Positions 10,389 through 21,201 of a stretch of 38,746 bases of DNA are shown piece after piece. The DNA lies in contig JAAMPI010000407.1 of assembly GCA_013054445.1 (NCBI GenBank), positions 1 through 38,746 on the forward strand, in the 5' to 3' direction. The translations under genes were made by a program, and so were the position numbers. Below the pieces are notes generated by a model. That model was not told the DNA's origin. It searched no databases and saw only the letters and a program-made list of their open reading frames with translations. Position 1 is the stretch's first letter, and every line of letters begins with the position of its first letter. The DNA comes from Cudoniella acicularis (taxonomy: Eukaryota > Ascomycota > Leotiomycetes > Helotiales > Helotiaceae).

Positions 10389-12420
10389 ATGATTAGGATA
10401 GCCGGTATGTTCTGCGACCACTGCCCGCAACGGGTAGTAGAAGCTTTATCATCGTCTTTCCTAGGACTTCTCGTTATCGACAGGGCACCGTCGCACGAGG
10501 ATCCCATCATGACGGTTGTATACCACCCTCAGCGCGGCACCGTTACTATCAGAGACATCCTGGCTACCGTTCGCGGTGTCAACGGCCAATTTAAGGCCAC
10601 AATATACCACCCTCCAACGATCGAAGAGCGGTCCCGAGCTATGCAGCTCCGCGAACGTCGTCGTCTACTCCTACGGCTTCTCCTCAGTTTCGTCGTCGCT
10701 ATTCCAACCTTCCTCATCAGTGTGATCTGGATGAGCCTAGTTTCCTTTACCAACCGCGTACGGATATTCTTCCAAGGAAAGATGTGGGCCGGCGCCGACA
10801 CTCGCGCCGAGTGGGCGCTCTTCTTCCTTGCGACGCCTGTGATGTTCTTCGCCGCCGATGTCTTCCACGTCAGAGCGATTAAGGAGATTCGAGCTTTGTG
10901 GGGGCGGTATAGCAAGGTCCCAATTCTCCGAAGATTCTACTGTTTTGGCAGTATGAACTTACTGATATCCGCCGGTACGTCCGTGGCGTACTTCCCTTCC
11001 ATCGCTGTGCTTGCTCTGGATTCGCGAAGAACAAGCCAGAGCAACGGGCAGATATTGACGTACTTTGACGCCGTTGTGTTCTTGACCATGTTCATCCTCG
11101 CTGGCCGTTACCTGGAAGCGTATAGCAAAGCTAAGACCGGTGATGCTGTCACGTTGCTCGGGAAGCTCAGACCAATGGAAGCTCAGACCAATGGAAGCTC
11201 TGCTTGTGAGATCCAGCCCAGACGTGGAAGATTCTTCAAAGGATAGCCAGCCATCTCTTCCGACGACCAATGTGGAGAAAATCAACGTCGACCTGCTGGA
11301 AGTAGGAGATATGGTTCGAGTTCTCCGCGGCGCCTCCCCACCAGCCGACGGCACCATCGCCTTGGGCGATTCTACATTTAACGAGAGCTCTTTAACCGGA
11401 GAGTCTCGCCCTATCACCAAGAATGCTGGCGATCAAGTCTTCGCGGGAACAGTCAACACCGGTAAACCGATCAGCGTCAGAGTCACCGAGATCTCAGGCG
11501 CGTCAATGCTCGATCAAATTGTCAAGGTTGTCCGCGAAGGCTAGACAAAACGAGCCCCGGTGGAAAGAGTGGCTAATATCTTGACTGGATACTTTGTTCC
11601 TGTCATTACCCTCATTGCCATATCGACGTTTGTTACCTGGTTTGGACTTGGCTAGGGCGGGGTACTCCCGGAGAGTTGGCGAGATGTTGATACCGGCGGC
11701 TGGGCGTTCTGGGCATTGCAGTTTGCCATTGCGGTCTTTGTTGGCGCTTGCCCCTGCGGCATTGCACTTGCGGCTCCAACGGCCTTATTCGTGGGTTCTG
11801 GACTGGCAGCTCAACACGGAATATTGGTAAAGGGGGGCGGAGAAGCTTTTCAAGAGGCTTCTGCTCTCGACGTGGTGGTCTTTGATAAGACTGGCACGCT
11901 GACTGAGGGCGGAAACCCAAGTGTTATAAACCATGATATTATGGCGTCTAGTGCAGAGGAGACGAAGGTTATCTGGGCAATCGCGCAAGCACTAGAAGAG
12001 TCCTCAAGTCACCCTATAGCTAAAGCGATTACCGCACTCTGCGCAGAACAAAACATCGCTGCCGTCACTAACTCGACTATCGAAGAACTACCCGGTCGCG
12101 GTCTCAAAGGCGCATTTACTATCCACACATCCACCAACGACACCCGGTACGAAGCTGCCATCGGCAGTGAAACCTTCATCACCTCACTTGGCACTCCAAT
12201 AGACATTTGTTGGTCCAACAGCGCTTCAACATGGAAAGTCTCTGGGAAAAGCATCGCCCTTCTGGCACTGCGTCCTCTGTCCCTCTCAGACGGGAAGGAA
12301 GCTGCTTTTAAGCTTGCCGCACAGCTTGCGACTACAGACCCGCTCCGCCCTGAAGCAAACCAAATAGATGAACATAACAGATTATACGACCAGAAGGAGT
12401 GCAGCCTCGTTTCTATTTAG
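10389..12420 (+). pseudogene. Copper-transporting P1B-type ATPase, broken and 3'-truncated
   Basis: Relic of a membrane heavy-metal pump. Visible in order: an HMA metal-binding segment GMFCDHCP (near 10407), hydrophobic helices, an SLTGES actuator motif (near 11391), a CPC ion site in GACPCGIALAAP (near 11743), the phosphorylation loop DKTGTLTEG (near 11884) and the SSSHPIAKA nucleotide-domain motif. Breaks: a 16-nt tandem duplication (11164..11179 = 11180..11195) shifts the frame. In-frame TAG codons lie at 11542..11544 (EG-stop-TKRAP, where Q is expected) and 11653..11655. The C-terminus is missing: after a DPLRPEA-like segment the frame turns into unrelated sequence, and the GDGxND hinge and last helices are absent. 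The open frame begins after a TGA near 10311 with no upstream HMA copies, so the 5' end may be truncated as well. Nonfunctional as read. Confidence 0.9.
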
Positions 12421-12645
12421 AAAACAAGTGTAATTTTGCTGATGGCCATCACTTATATGGCAGATCCTTGTCAAAACCGACATCCTGTCAGAGCCGGCGT
12501 CAGGGTAGGTGTCCTCCACTCACTAAAGAAAAGTTTTAAATGTAAAATCATATAGATTAGCACTACGACTATAGAAAAGCAGTTTAAATGAATTTTGATT
12601 GACAAATAATGTATTTCTCGCCATGAACCGTTCGGGCTTAGTGCA

Positions 12646-13077
12646 TCAAAGCTCAGCAACAGTAGCTTCAAGCTGAGCTCTTTCCCTGTAGGCCTTAATG
12701 AGATCATCATGTATATCAGCCTTATTAACCCAACTATTATCATCGCAGAATTCTGATAGTCGGTGGCATTCGGCTTCTGCTCGATTTTGACTCGGTACGA
12801 TAGAAATCGATAAGTCGACTGTCGACGTCCTGCGAAGGATTGATTCCGTTGCAAAGCGAGTGCAGAGATTATGTTTTGTCGGGAAAGGAATGCCAGAGAT
12901 TGCTTCCAAAACCGAGCTTTTGCCAGACGACTAGTCGCCGCAAACGATAAGTTGTGGTAGAGAGACATAGTGATTGACTCCCTGTAATCGGAGGCTGTCA
13001 ATCACGTCCACGAGACCAAGCTCGTTACTAGATTTCAGCGACTCTAACGGACTTGCGTATCATGATGATGCTGGCAT
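12646..13077 (-). pseudogene. Dynamin-like GTPase, N-terminal relic
   Basis: A single minus-strand frame from an ATG at 13077 reads like the start of a fungal dynamin-family GTPase. It has an LGLVDVIDSLRLQGV stretch, then the P-loop GD-stop-SSGKSSVLEAISG, then FPTKHNLCTRFATE (switch I region) and SISIVP. Two nonsense codons interrupt it: TGA at 13062..13060 (Arg CGA expected) and TAG at 12933..12931 inside the P-loop (Gln CAG expected). Both are C-to-T type changes, as RIP makes. After about 75 codons the match fades and the frame stops at 12646. The DLPG motif, middle domain and GED are not present. It lies convergent with the copper ATPase relic. Confidence 0.85.
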
Positions 13078-13500
13078 GATGCTCTTTGATTTGACGGGAG
13101 GGATCGTTCAACTATTGATACTGTTGATTTTCGGAGGAGAATTTTCAGCGCAGTACAACCCGTGTCGTGGGCAGGTGGAGGAGGATCGAGGTGGGGCAAG
13201 AGAGGCTGCGGTCCACAGAAGGTGATCATGCAATGACGTCAGTGGTTTGTTGGGCAACAGATCACTATTGATAGGGTACGAAAATCAGAGCACTAGGGGA
13301 GCTGTTAAAGCTACTTTGTCCCGTATGTCACGTGATATACATAAGATGCCGCAACTAGCCGGCCTCTAAAATTAGCCCCCTATTTTAAGCGAGTGTCCAA
13401 ATCTGACCCTGTAAGGCTACTCCACACTCCGCCTTGAGCCCTCTACCAGTACACTTTATGCTAGACCCAAAAGATGCTCCTAAGCCGGTTTAGGCTGCCT

Positions 13501-16180
13501 AGAATAGAGCGGAAGATAGTAGACATCAAATGAGACATAAGAAGTAGACATGCCAACATCCCAATATCCCAGGAGCTATAGTTTCGCGCGCTGACCATGT
13601 AGCAGGCATAAGCACACGTAGAAGACTTAAGGTTCGATACTAAGCGTCGGCTCATATGTAAAGGCTCCGCCCTTGTTAAATTCGAGTATCTAGAGTGGAA
13701 CGAGGCGACGGAGAGACCGGATCCGGAGCACGTAGAGCACGTCAAACGGATCTTTCGAAAGGAGAGATGTCGTCCGCTAGTAGTCGGACACCACATGCCT
13801 GCCGTCGTTGATCGACATCGACTTGATGCTGCATTGGAGGGTGCCCGACGGAAAGGCCGGTGGACGACGGACGGCTTGCCAAGTAGCTATGCCACCACCG
13901 ACACGCAGGACGGATACCTAGATTTTGACTTTCCCGGCGGCATTGAGTGCCTCCACGAGCGACATAGGATCCAAGCCGGGAGAGAATGGCTTCCACCGAC
14001 CGAGAAATGGTGGGTTGTGGATCTGTACCTTTCGGGCATCAGTTACGAGTTGAAAACATTGTTGATCGAGGAGTATGCCAACGAAGAGAAGCCTTGCGAT
14101 GGTGAGATCTACCGCAAGATCCGTGAATACCAATTTTTACCAGGAAGTATTGACAGCAATGTGTCACCCGCTACCTGTGTAAACTTCGAAAACCGTTGGT
14201 GGGCTCGTTTCAATCCAAGCCGAGAGAAAAAACTCCGCAGCCTCTTCCGGAATCCCACGCTTGCCGTTGGGTTTGATGCTCTGGGGAAAAGTCCAGGCAT
14301 TTTTGACGATGGGATGATGGCCACCACGCTGCATAAGATGATGGCGACGAGCTGTTATGAGGTCAGTGTCTCTCCTGGGGGCCGCCTCGGTTTACTTATA
14401 TTCACGTGTATAGGGAATCTAACACTATCTTGGTGAGCATACCGGAAACGCCTGGGACGGATTCCTAAGAGGGATTAAAAAGGGGCTTCAGAGGGTAGAC
14501 AAGGTTACCGTTCACGCTCTAGAACTTCGGGCACCAGGCACGTCGACTATTAATGCTTAGTCCCTACGCGGCTAGGTTCTAGGAGGGGCTATCTTCAGCG
14601 GCTTCAGCGCTTAAGAGCGCGCGACCATATAGGTGAATACTGTCGCATTTAGAGGTATCATCCCTTCCCTATCTAAATTCTTCCAAGATATCAATTTCTT
14701 GGAAGCTTGCGTTGATGCTGTGAAGTGGCTAGTAGCAGTCCCTCTCGGTGGAACGGTATTTACCGCTTTGGGGAGATACTATACGAGAAAGTAAGAGAGT
14801 CAGCGAGTCTAGGCAACGGAAACTACCTTCCAGTCCAAAATAGGAAGTCTGACATATTGTAAAAGGCTGGGATATCTGTAACTGTTCGCGTTTGCTATGC
14901 ACCACCACCAGAGTCTCCCTAAACCGCCGGTCAAGAAGAATCTGAAGACGATGCCGAGAGTTAGTGCTGACTGGAGAGTACTCCAGCGGTTTGTTTGTCT
15001 CGCTGCAGAGCTGGGTTTCAACACTCCAGAGGTCCGGCTATTGAAGGGAAGTCCTGGTCCTCTTCTAATCCCAGATACTCGGGAATCTTTTCCTCTCCTC
15101 GCCATGACTGGCTCTGGTGAGAGCATCAAGCACAGATGCGGGCTCCCACACACCGACACATTCGAAAGAGACAGGAAATACCTATTTTCGCACCACTTGT
15201 GGGAAGAGAGGGATGAGGCTGGTGAGGGGATTATATCTTTTTTTCGTCCTCAAGTCTTGGTTTACTGCTTTCTTTGGCCCGCCCCGATAGACGAGCCCAG
15301 TTATGAGCACGGAGAGCCCAAATCTACTACCACTACCACAGGCTGCTCACGAACATATGCGTGAAGAGGACGTGAACATGGGACCACGAAGCCCTCTTCA
15401 GCGAGAGCATGAGCACGAGGAGCAGCAGATCATGCCGGTACAAAATGTGCAAAGCACGGATATGGGTGAGTAGATATAAGAAACAATCCAATTAGCGCAG
15501 CAGAGAATGAGTTGGCCCGCGAAAGAGGCCAACCGAAGGCTCGAGATAGAGCAAGAAACACAACCCTACCCGGACGAACTTTTTGGTAACGTGTCTCATT
15601 TATGACGGCTTCGTATTGCTAACACGAAATCTTTTAGTACCCAGATATGCTGGAACTACTAAAACTGGAAGCACCACAATTATACGCTTCGTAGAACGAG
15701 AGGGCAATGAAAATAATATGTCGAACACTTTACGAGAATTTGTAGGAGAGGTTCTAGAACAGGGTAGATCATGGTGATCCGAATTCTCTCGTTAAACAGC
15801 ACGTCGTGGACTTCTTACGCAAGAGCAAGAGAACCTGCGATAGATACCATAAGTATATATCCGCGGAAGAGTGCTACAGCGTGGCAATTAGAGAAGAGAA
15901 CAGAAATACGCTGTTCTTGGTTCCAGACGTAGGGCTGCAAAGGGAGGCGGAAGGCCAAGGCTACCAGGCACTAGAGGGAGGAACCCAAGCAATGGAAGGT
16001 TTGGAAAACCACAAAATTCCTCAGGGAGATACGCAGAAGCCAAGGGAGCATCAAGAAGGCTAGGAGAATCCCGGGATTCCTCAGCAACAGACACAGGAGG
16101 AAGGAAATAATTACCGTAACGACGTGTGGGATCAAGTATTGGATCAAGAGAAGGAAAACGCGACCAACCCTCCCGAGGTA
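13501..16180 (+). pseudogene. DUF3723-family gene, decayed
   Basis: Long plus-strand relic of the fungal DUF3723 family. The frame open at 13612-14359 carries FEYLEWNEATERPDPEHV, HHMPAVVDRHRLDAAL, GGIECLHERHRIQAGREW, EKWWVVDLYLSGISYELK and LRSLFRNPTLAVGFDAL. A likely intron begins with GTCAGT at 14360. The match resumes near 14435 with GNAWDGFL and VDKVTVHALELRAPG. It continues near 14650 (FFQDINFLEACVDAVKWL) and 14915-15240 (LPKPPVKKNLKTMPR, RCGLPHTDTFERDRKYLF). A Gln/Glu-rich tail reaches about 16180. In-frame stops at 13531, 13579, 13600, 13609, 14558 and in the tail are mostly TAG/TAA/TGA where Gln or Trp is expected. Family function is unknown; such genes are recurrent cargo of fungal Starship elements. 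I know the family by motif recall, not by search. Confidence 0.8.
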
Positions 16181-16429
16181 GTTGTCTGGTTCATGGTCTG
16201 CAATTCATATGGCATTGACTTGTCCCTTGTCTCCACTATCCTCTCTACTCCAGGACATCGAATTGTGATCCTCTCACACGACATACCCGACATCTCTCTC
16301 CCCTTGCGACATAATAACGTATCCCACCGCGGTACCATACGGAGTATAGCGAGACGACTCTCATGGGTAGGTCAGTTGTGAGCAGACCAATGAGCAACGG
16401 TAAGAAATGGTAAGCTTAGACTTACACGG

Positions 16430-18189
16430 CTAACCGTTTTCCCGTATTGGGCCGCTTTCGCAGCCCTGATCTAGGTGGGGGACGGCCAAAAAGTGTTCCC
16501 AGGTATAGTGGGCGAAAGCCAGCCATTCGCAGTCGTTACCACAGTCGATTTGGCAAGAAACACACAGCGCCCACAGATTCTCTAGTGCGCCCACAGCCTC
16601 GATCGTGTCCCTGTCAAGGGACAGGCGAGGTAGTTGCTTCCTTGTTGTGAGCAGAGTCTGTAGATCGCCCGGGCTTCCCGCCTTTTGCGCCAGGGAGTGG
16701 GTCACATTGACCCAGTCGCGGGCGCAGTTGCAAGGCAACGAGTCTGTCTCCGGCTGCATTGAGCCAGCGGAATCAGAGGAACGCCCCAGGTTGTAGGACT
16801 GCCTGCGGCGCTGCTGGCGCGTCTGGCACGCGGACAATAAAGACGGCGAGAGCAAAGGTGGTGAGCCCATATGAGTCTTGGGCCGTGCGTGGCTTGAGTT
16901 GCCCCATTGAGCCAGCCATTGTAGGCGGAAGAGTCCATCTAAATGCGCATCGGTCGGTTCGTCTCCGAACAGTCGGTGCAACTGTTTGTCCATAGCCGGT
17001 CGGATCGGGAACCGCGCCCCGCGCGGCGCTCCAGATACCGGTCCTGAATCTGAACGAAGAGGAAGCCAGATCGTCCGAAGTGGGCGATGGGGTCCGGAGC
17101 GCCGCTAAGAACGAGGTCGTCGATGAGATCCAGATATACCGAGTGGTAGCCGATTTGACGCTGGCGCTCCAGCGTTTGCGCTTGCGCTTGTGCTTGGCGA
17201 TGCTGATATGTCGCCCCAGCCTTAGTCGGGATATGGTTATCCTGCTCGTAGACGCGCAACGCTGACTTGGCCAGGTCCATCGAGATGGCGTCACAGATGG
17301 CGCTATCAACAAGCCAAGTGCTGGTCAATGGCCCGGAATCTGTAACACGTCCGACGAGAACGGCCGCGCCGTACGTGTTGGCGGTGTAAGTCCGGTATAC
17401 CGTGCTGTCCCACACGGCGCTGAATTGACTGAGCGCGGCATGCAGGCCGATGTGATCAGTGCCTGTATCAAAGTCCACCTTTTCGACGTACTGGAACAGG
17501 TACTGACGGACCAGGGAGAGCAGGACGTGCATTGCGTCCCTGCCCCAGCCTTCGTTCACCATGACCTCGACAAGATCGCGTGCCGAACGTCCATACATGC
17601 AGAAGCGGCCGTGTACAATGTCCAGCGGCGGGATACACATGTCGTCCACGATGCTAGTCAAAGCTATATAGTGCAGGCCGACGATGCTGGTAGCATAATC
17701 AGCGCCGCACCAATTGCCCATCCACTGGATGGTATCCCGGCAGATGTTCCGGGTTAACTGCCCCGCCGTCGAGTCCTTCTTCTTGGTCCAGTCGGTGTAG
17801 TCGCAATGTAGCAAGCCGTTGCGCTCCCGGGCGGCGTCGACCCTCTCTAGCACAGCCTCGAGTAGAGGCCAAATGTTGACCTCGTGGATACGCGATATGC
17901 CAGGTATATAGCCCTCGCCTCCCATGAGGTTGTAGAGATGAGCCGTGTCCTTGCAATACCGGGATCGCTCCGCACGGGCCGGCGCGGCTAGTGGATCTGA
18001 TCTAGGGTAGTGTAGAAAGTGGCATGAGGTGTCCTTAGCGCATGAGCGGCCGCACCACATGAGGTGACTCGTGCGCAAGAGCTCAACGTTCGTCTGAACT
18101 GTTGCGAGCTCGTCAAAGGCGGCTAGTGCTGACCCCTTGTAGTTAAGGTTAGCCGGTGTGATGGGATCTGGCTTTGGCACAACCATCAT
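16430..18189 (-). CDS. Unrecognised GC-rich gene; terpene-synthase-like layout possible; apparent frameshift
   Basis: Two overlapping minus-strand frames cover this stretch. One runs from an ATG at 18189 to a stop at 16939 (about 416 codons). The other runs from 16993 to 16430 and ends in a well-formed segment with CVSCQIDCGNDCEW and HYTWEHFLAVPHLD. They may be one gene split by a 1-nt shift near 16990, or by an intron I cannot place. In the first frame, IVDDMC (near residue 190) and CDAISMDLAKS (about 130-140 residues later) have roughly the spacing of the Asp-rich and NSE motifs of class I terpene synthases. The second lacks the canonical N and E, so I hold this lightly. The gene is clearly more GC-rich than its broken neighbours and shows no RIP-type stops. 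It could be recently acquired or under selection. Confidence 0.5.
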
Positions 18190-18255
18190 GACAGTCAGTA
18201 GTGTTTCGCTGTTGTAGTAGACTGGTAGTTTCGAGATAAACAAAATATAGCCCAA

Positions 18256-19111
18256 CTAGGTGTATTGAAGCAGGAAGTTGAGTAAAATTCAGCTTGTTGC
18301 CAAAGGCTACGGGTCTTGGGAGCGGGGAAAACGATATGATAAATAACTGACAGTGGTCTTGAGTGCTCCACCTGCGAAACCCATTGCCGGGAGAAGCCAC
18401 TGACGATCTAAAGTGCAACCAATCCAAGACATAAGGGGCGCTATCGATTGGTGCTGCAGAACGTGGCGTTTGCGGTAGTGTGCCTGCGATTGGAATTTGA
18501 ATCACCATGGTCTCATAATCCTAGTCTTCACATATCAATTACTAATAAGGGACCATCCGCCCAGAAACAGTTCGTCTTGGTATAAACGAGGACACGGCAG
18601 ATGTCAAATCACTCGTGAAGGAATCTTTGAGCCAGGAAAGTGCTAGCAGATGGTTGCTAATCGTCAACAACGCTGATGATCTTGAAATGTTCTATAATAG
18701 ACACTATATAATTATATTCTAATTGACAATCTTGTAAATAAAGTAACAGCTCAAAAGATAGGACAGTAATAAGGATACATAATAAATTTATCAAGCTCAA
18801 AGGCCAATCCCAGATCTCCGTGTAGCTCCTCCAATGTAATAACGGTATTGAAAATCAGCCCCCTAAACTCACACACAGGTACCAGCAGTCCGGCCTCCTA
18901 GTTCCTTGACCATGGCTTTTAAGAACTCTCTTTGACATGACTGCCGAGCTGGGAGCGGGTGATGGAGGGATGCTAGCCCCTGACGTGATCCTCCAGGGAC
19001 CAAGTCAGAGGCAAAGACTATGCTGGCGTGCTGTGTGGTTCAAGAAGTGCGTGTCGCAGCTTAAGAAGGCTGAACATCTGTCAAGACTCACATGTCATAG
19101 TCACCTGACTT
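18256..19111. other. Intergenic, no gene seen
   Basis: Contains an AT-rich patch near 18690..18790. Apart from the antisense shadow of the zinc-finger fragment at its right edge, there is no sensible ORF. It likely holds the promoter of the 16.4-18.2 kb gene. Confidence 0.45.
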
Positions 19112-19480
19112 CTATTTCAGGCTTAGCTTCTTTACTTTTGTACTTAAATCCTCGCTCCTTCGAGCACTTCTCTCTTTCTGAGACCAGACAATTAGACTTC
19201 TCTTTTTACCAGAATGCTCGTACAACGACGTGTCTTCATAACATCCTTCATAGGGACAGTGGAAGCCGTCCGCACCAGCTAGTCTCTCAAGGTGCTGAGC
19301 TCGGACGTGCCTCCCAAGACTATCTATGCTAGAGAATATATGCTTCTTGCAAAAGGGGCAATACAGGTTGGGAGTCTCTGGGAGATCCTGGGCATTGTTG
19401 GCGACGGGGTATATATCCGCAACAGTGGCTTCACGGAGATGTAAAGGGAAGCCATTATCGATTAAGAGAGCCTCCAATCA
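19112..19480 (-). pseudogene. C2H2-type zinc-finger fragment
   Basis: The minus-strand frame reads YCPFCKKHIF..LGRHVRAQH, a C-x2-C-x13-H-x4-H finger, followed by FHCPYEGC. It is preceded by LIDNGFPLHLREATVADIYP. An in-frame TGA (19480..19478) interrupts a possible upstream extension, where CGA would fit. The rest of the protein is not recognisable. The CPFC..CPYEGC arrangement resembles C-terminal finger tails in some large fungal families, including FluG/DUF3435-type proteins, but one fragment is not enough to assign it. It sits among other relics. Confidence 0.4.
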
Positions 19481-20118
19481 TCGATCACCTTTGCTCGCGG
19501 CACCACGCAACGCAAAGAACAAGTGGGCTGAGCGGACACACAAGCATGTTTCTACATACTACTCGCGGCGATGGAAGTCAAGAGCGTCGGATTGGGTTAT
19601 ATACACAACAAGATTACGGGAGGCAGAGGACCTAAGGAATTTGCAAACGATTGATGATGGCCTTGGTCCCAGTCCCGGCGGTGAACATGCCTTAAAATTC
19701 TTTTGTTTCGTTTCTGGGTATGGATTGAATGCCTTGGCGTAATGGGATTTGTTCAATTGTTCGATCTCTTGCATTTAAGAAACAAATTCATTGGCACAAC
19801 AACACATAGCAGTATAAAAGCGCCAGTACCATGTATGCTTTTTACGCCAAGTGCCAAGTGTTTAGCAGCTGCAACATTTCATACTGTCAGCGCACTGTAT
19901 TAGCTTGGACTCTTTAGCAAACATTAATCAATATCTTCTATATTCTAAGATATGTCTTGTCTCTTTAAAAACATTCGAGGCGGCTGTTATATCTTTCCTA
20001 AACGCTGCTACTACCTCCTTATCCCAAATCTGCGAGCACTCTTCTAGATTTCTCTTAGAGGACATCTCCTAATTCTCGCTTGGTTATCGCCTTCTCTATC
20101 AGCAAATCTATCTCTGCA
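19481..20118. other. No gene seen
   Basis: Only short frames on both strands without motifs. The stretch may contain decayed upstream parts of the zinc-finger fragment, and the leader of the exonuclease relic near 19,950-20,118, which is pyrimidine-rich. Confidence 0.4.
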
Positions 20119-20595
20119 ATGGCCAGCGACCTTGTCGACACATACACCGCCGTGGCAGAGCTTATTGATGTCCTGATCAATCCACCCACCAGTCCGCCGT
20201 CATTATATGTTGATCTTGAAGGGGTTAATCTGTCACGAAACTACTCGAAGAGATGTGTTAAGGGATTATCTAGATGTATCGAGAGAGATTTGTTCTTAAC
20301 TATAAGCGAGAAACAGACGTGGAATGAAATCAAAGAGAAAGGATTAGACTTGTTCGCTCCCGAGCGTAGTGGAAGTTACGAGGTGTCTAATACTCGTCCA
20401 CTATCTAACGATATCATATCATATTGTATTCAGGTCGTCCAGTTTATGCCAAAGTTATGGTAGTATTTCGATTTGAAAATGACTCTAGGATAGGCAGGGA
20501 ACGTGCAAAAGGCTACGAAAGAACGAGTGGATTTATCACAGACAGCAATGTATAACAGCAAGGGAAATGATAAGGCTTTAAGGCCGTTGGGCTAA
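20119..20595 (+). pseudogene. DEDD 3'-5' exonuclease-like relic with internal deletion
   Basis: From the ATG at 20119 (MASDLVDTYTAVAELID) the frame reaches the Exo I motif YVDLEGVNLSR. It then jumps to a segment (KGLSRCIERDLFLTISEKQTW, LFAPERSGSYEVSNTRPLS) that in RNase D/WRN-like fungal exonucleases lies well downstream. The central block with the Exo II motif is gone. The Exo III region reads ISYCIQVVQFMP, where family members carry Asp at the second V. In-frame TAG codons at 20461..20463 (after PKLW) and 20491..20493 precede a recognisable tail (KVxxATKERV-type, SQTAMYN) ending at TAA 20593..20595. Nonsense, deletion and loss of a catalytic Asp make this dead. Assignment is from motif recall. 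Confidence 0.75.
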
Positions 20596-21198
20596 GCATA
20601 GGATGGCATCTGTAAGGGCCTGTAGCCAACATATTCATGTGTTTGAAAGATTGAGTGTTTCAAGACTTTAGACAAAGTTCCATTTTGTTGGTAATCAATA
20701 AATTAAGGCTATTCTCAAATTGAAGCACCTTTGCAGCTGTGATCGCACCCTACCACCAGCGGGATTCTGAAGCACCGTAAAACAGAGTTATGCGCAACTT
20801 GTGTATCAAAAGTGCTCTGGAGTGCTGGAGGAGGGTCGCGCTAGTGGATTTCGAGCGTGCGAGGAGCATCAAAAATCTCGAAGCTCTCAAGGCCAGCCAC
20901 TAAATCCATCAGACGCCCGACCTCAAAAGCGATATCCTCAATGCTGTTCGGATTTTTATATTTGGAGACATGTATCATACAACCAGAAGCCAAAGTCATA
21001 TTTATATGTTAAGCATCACGAGCGCTTGACTGCTGCGTAGCACATCATATATGTCCCTGACTATTGACTTGTCTCTTGTCCGTCACCATCGAGTCGAGAT
21101 ACGCCGCGAGGGAGATACACCCTCTAATCCTATTATTATACTCGAAGACACACCCTCCGTCATGGCCGCGCCTGATACCACATAGCAACTGTAACTAA
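20596..21198. other. No gene seen
   Basis: Short frames only. It separates the exonuclease and Myb-like relics. An ATG at 21162 (MAAPDTT-stop) may be the original start of the next relic, now one base out of frame with it. Confidence 0.4.
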
Positions 21199-21201
21199 TC
21201 C

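Noticed and set aside
16773..17312. Third open frame across the GC-rich gene as a separate protein
   Set aside because: Shadow frame: Arg/Pro/Ser-rich and fully contained in the other two.
18937..19332. 131-codon plus-strand ORF
   Set aside because: Largely antisense to the C2H2 fragment, whose zinc-finger motif identifies the real strand.
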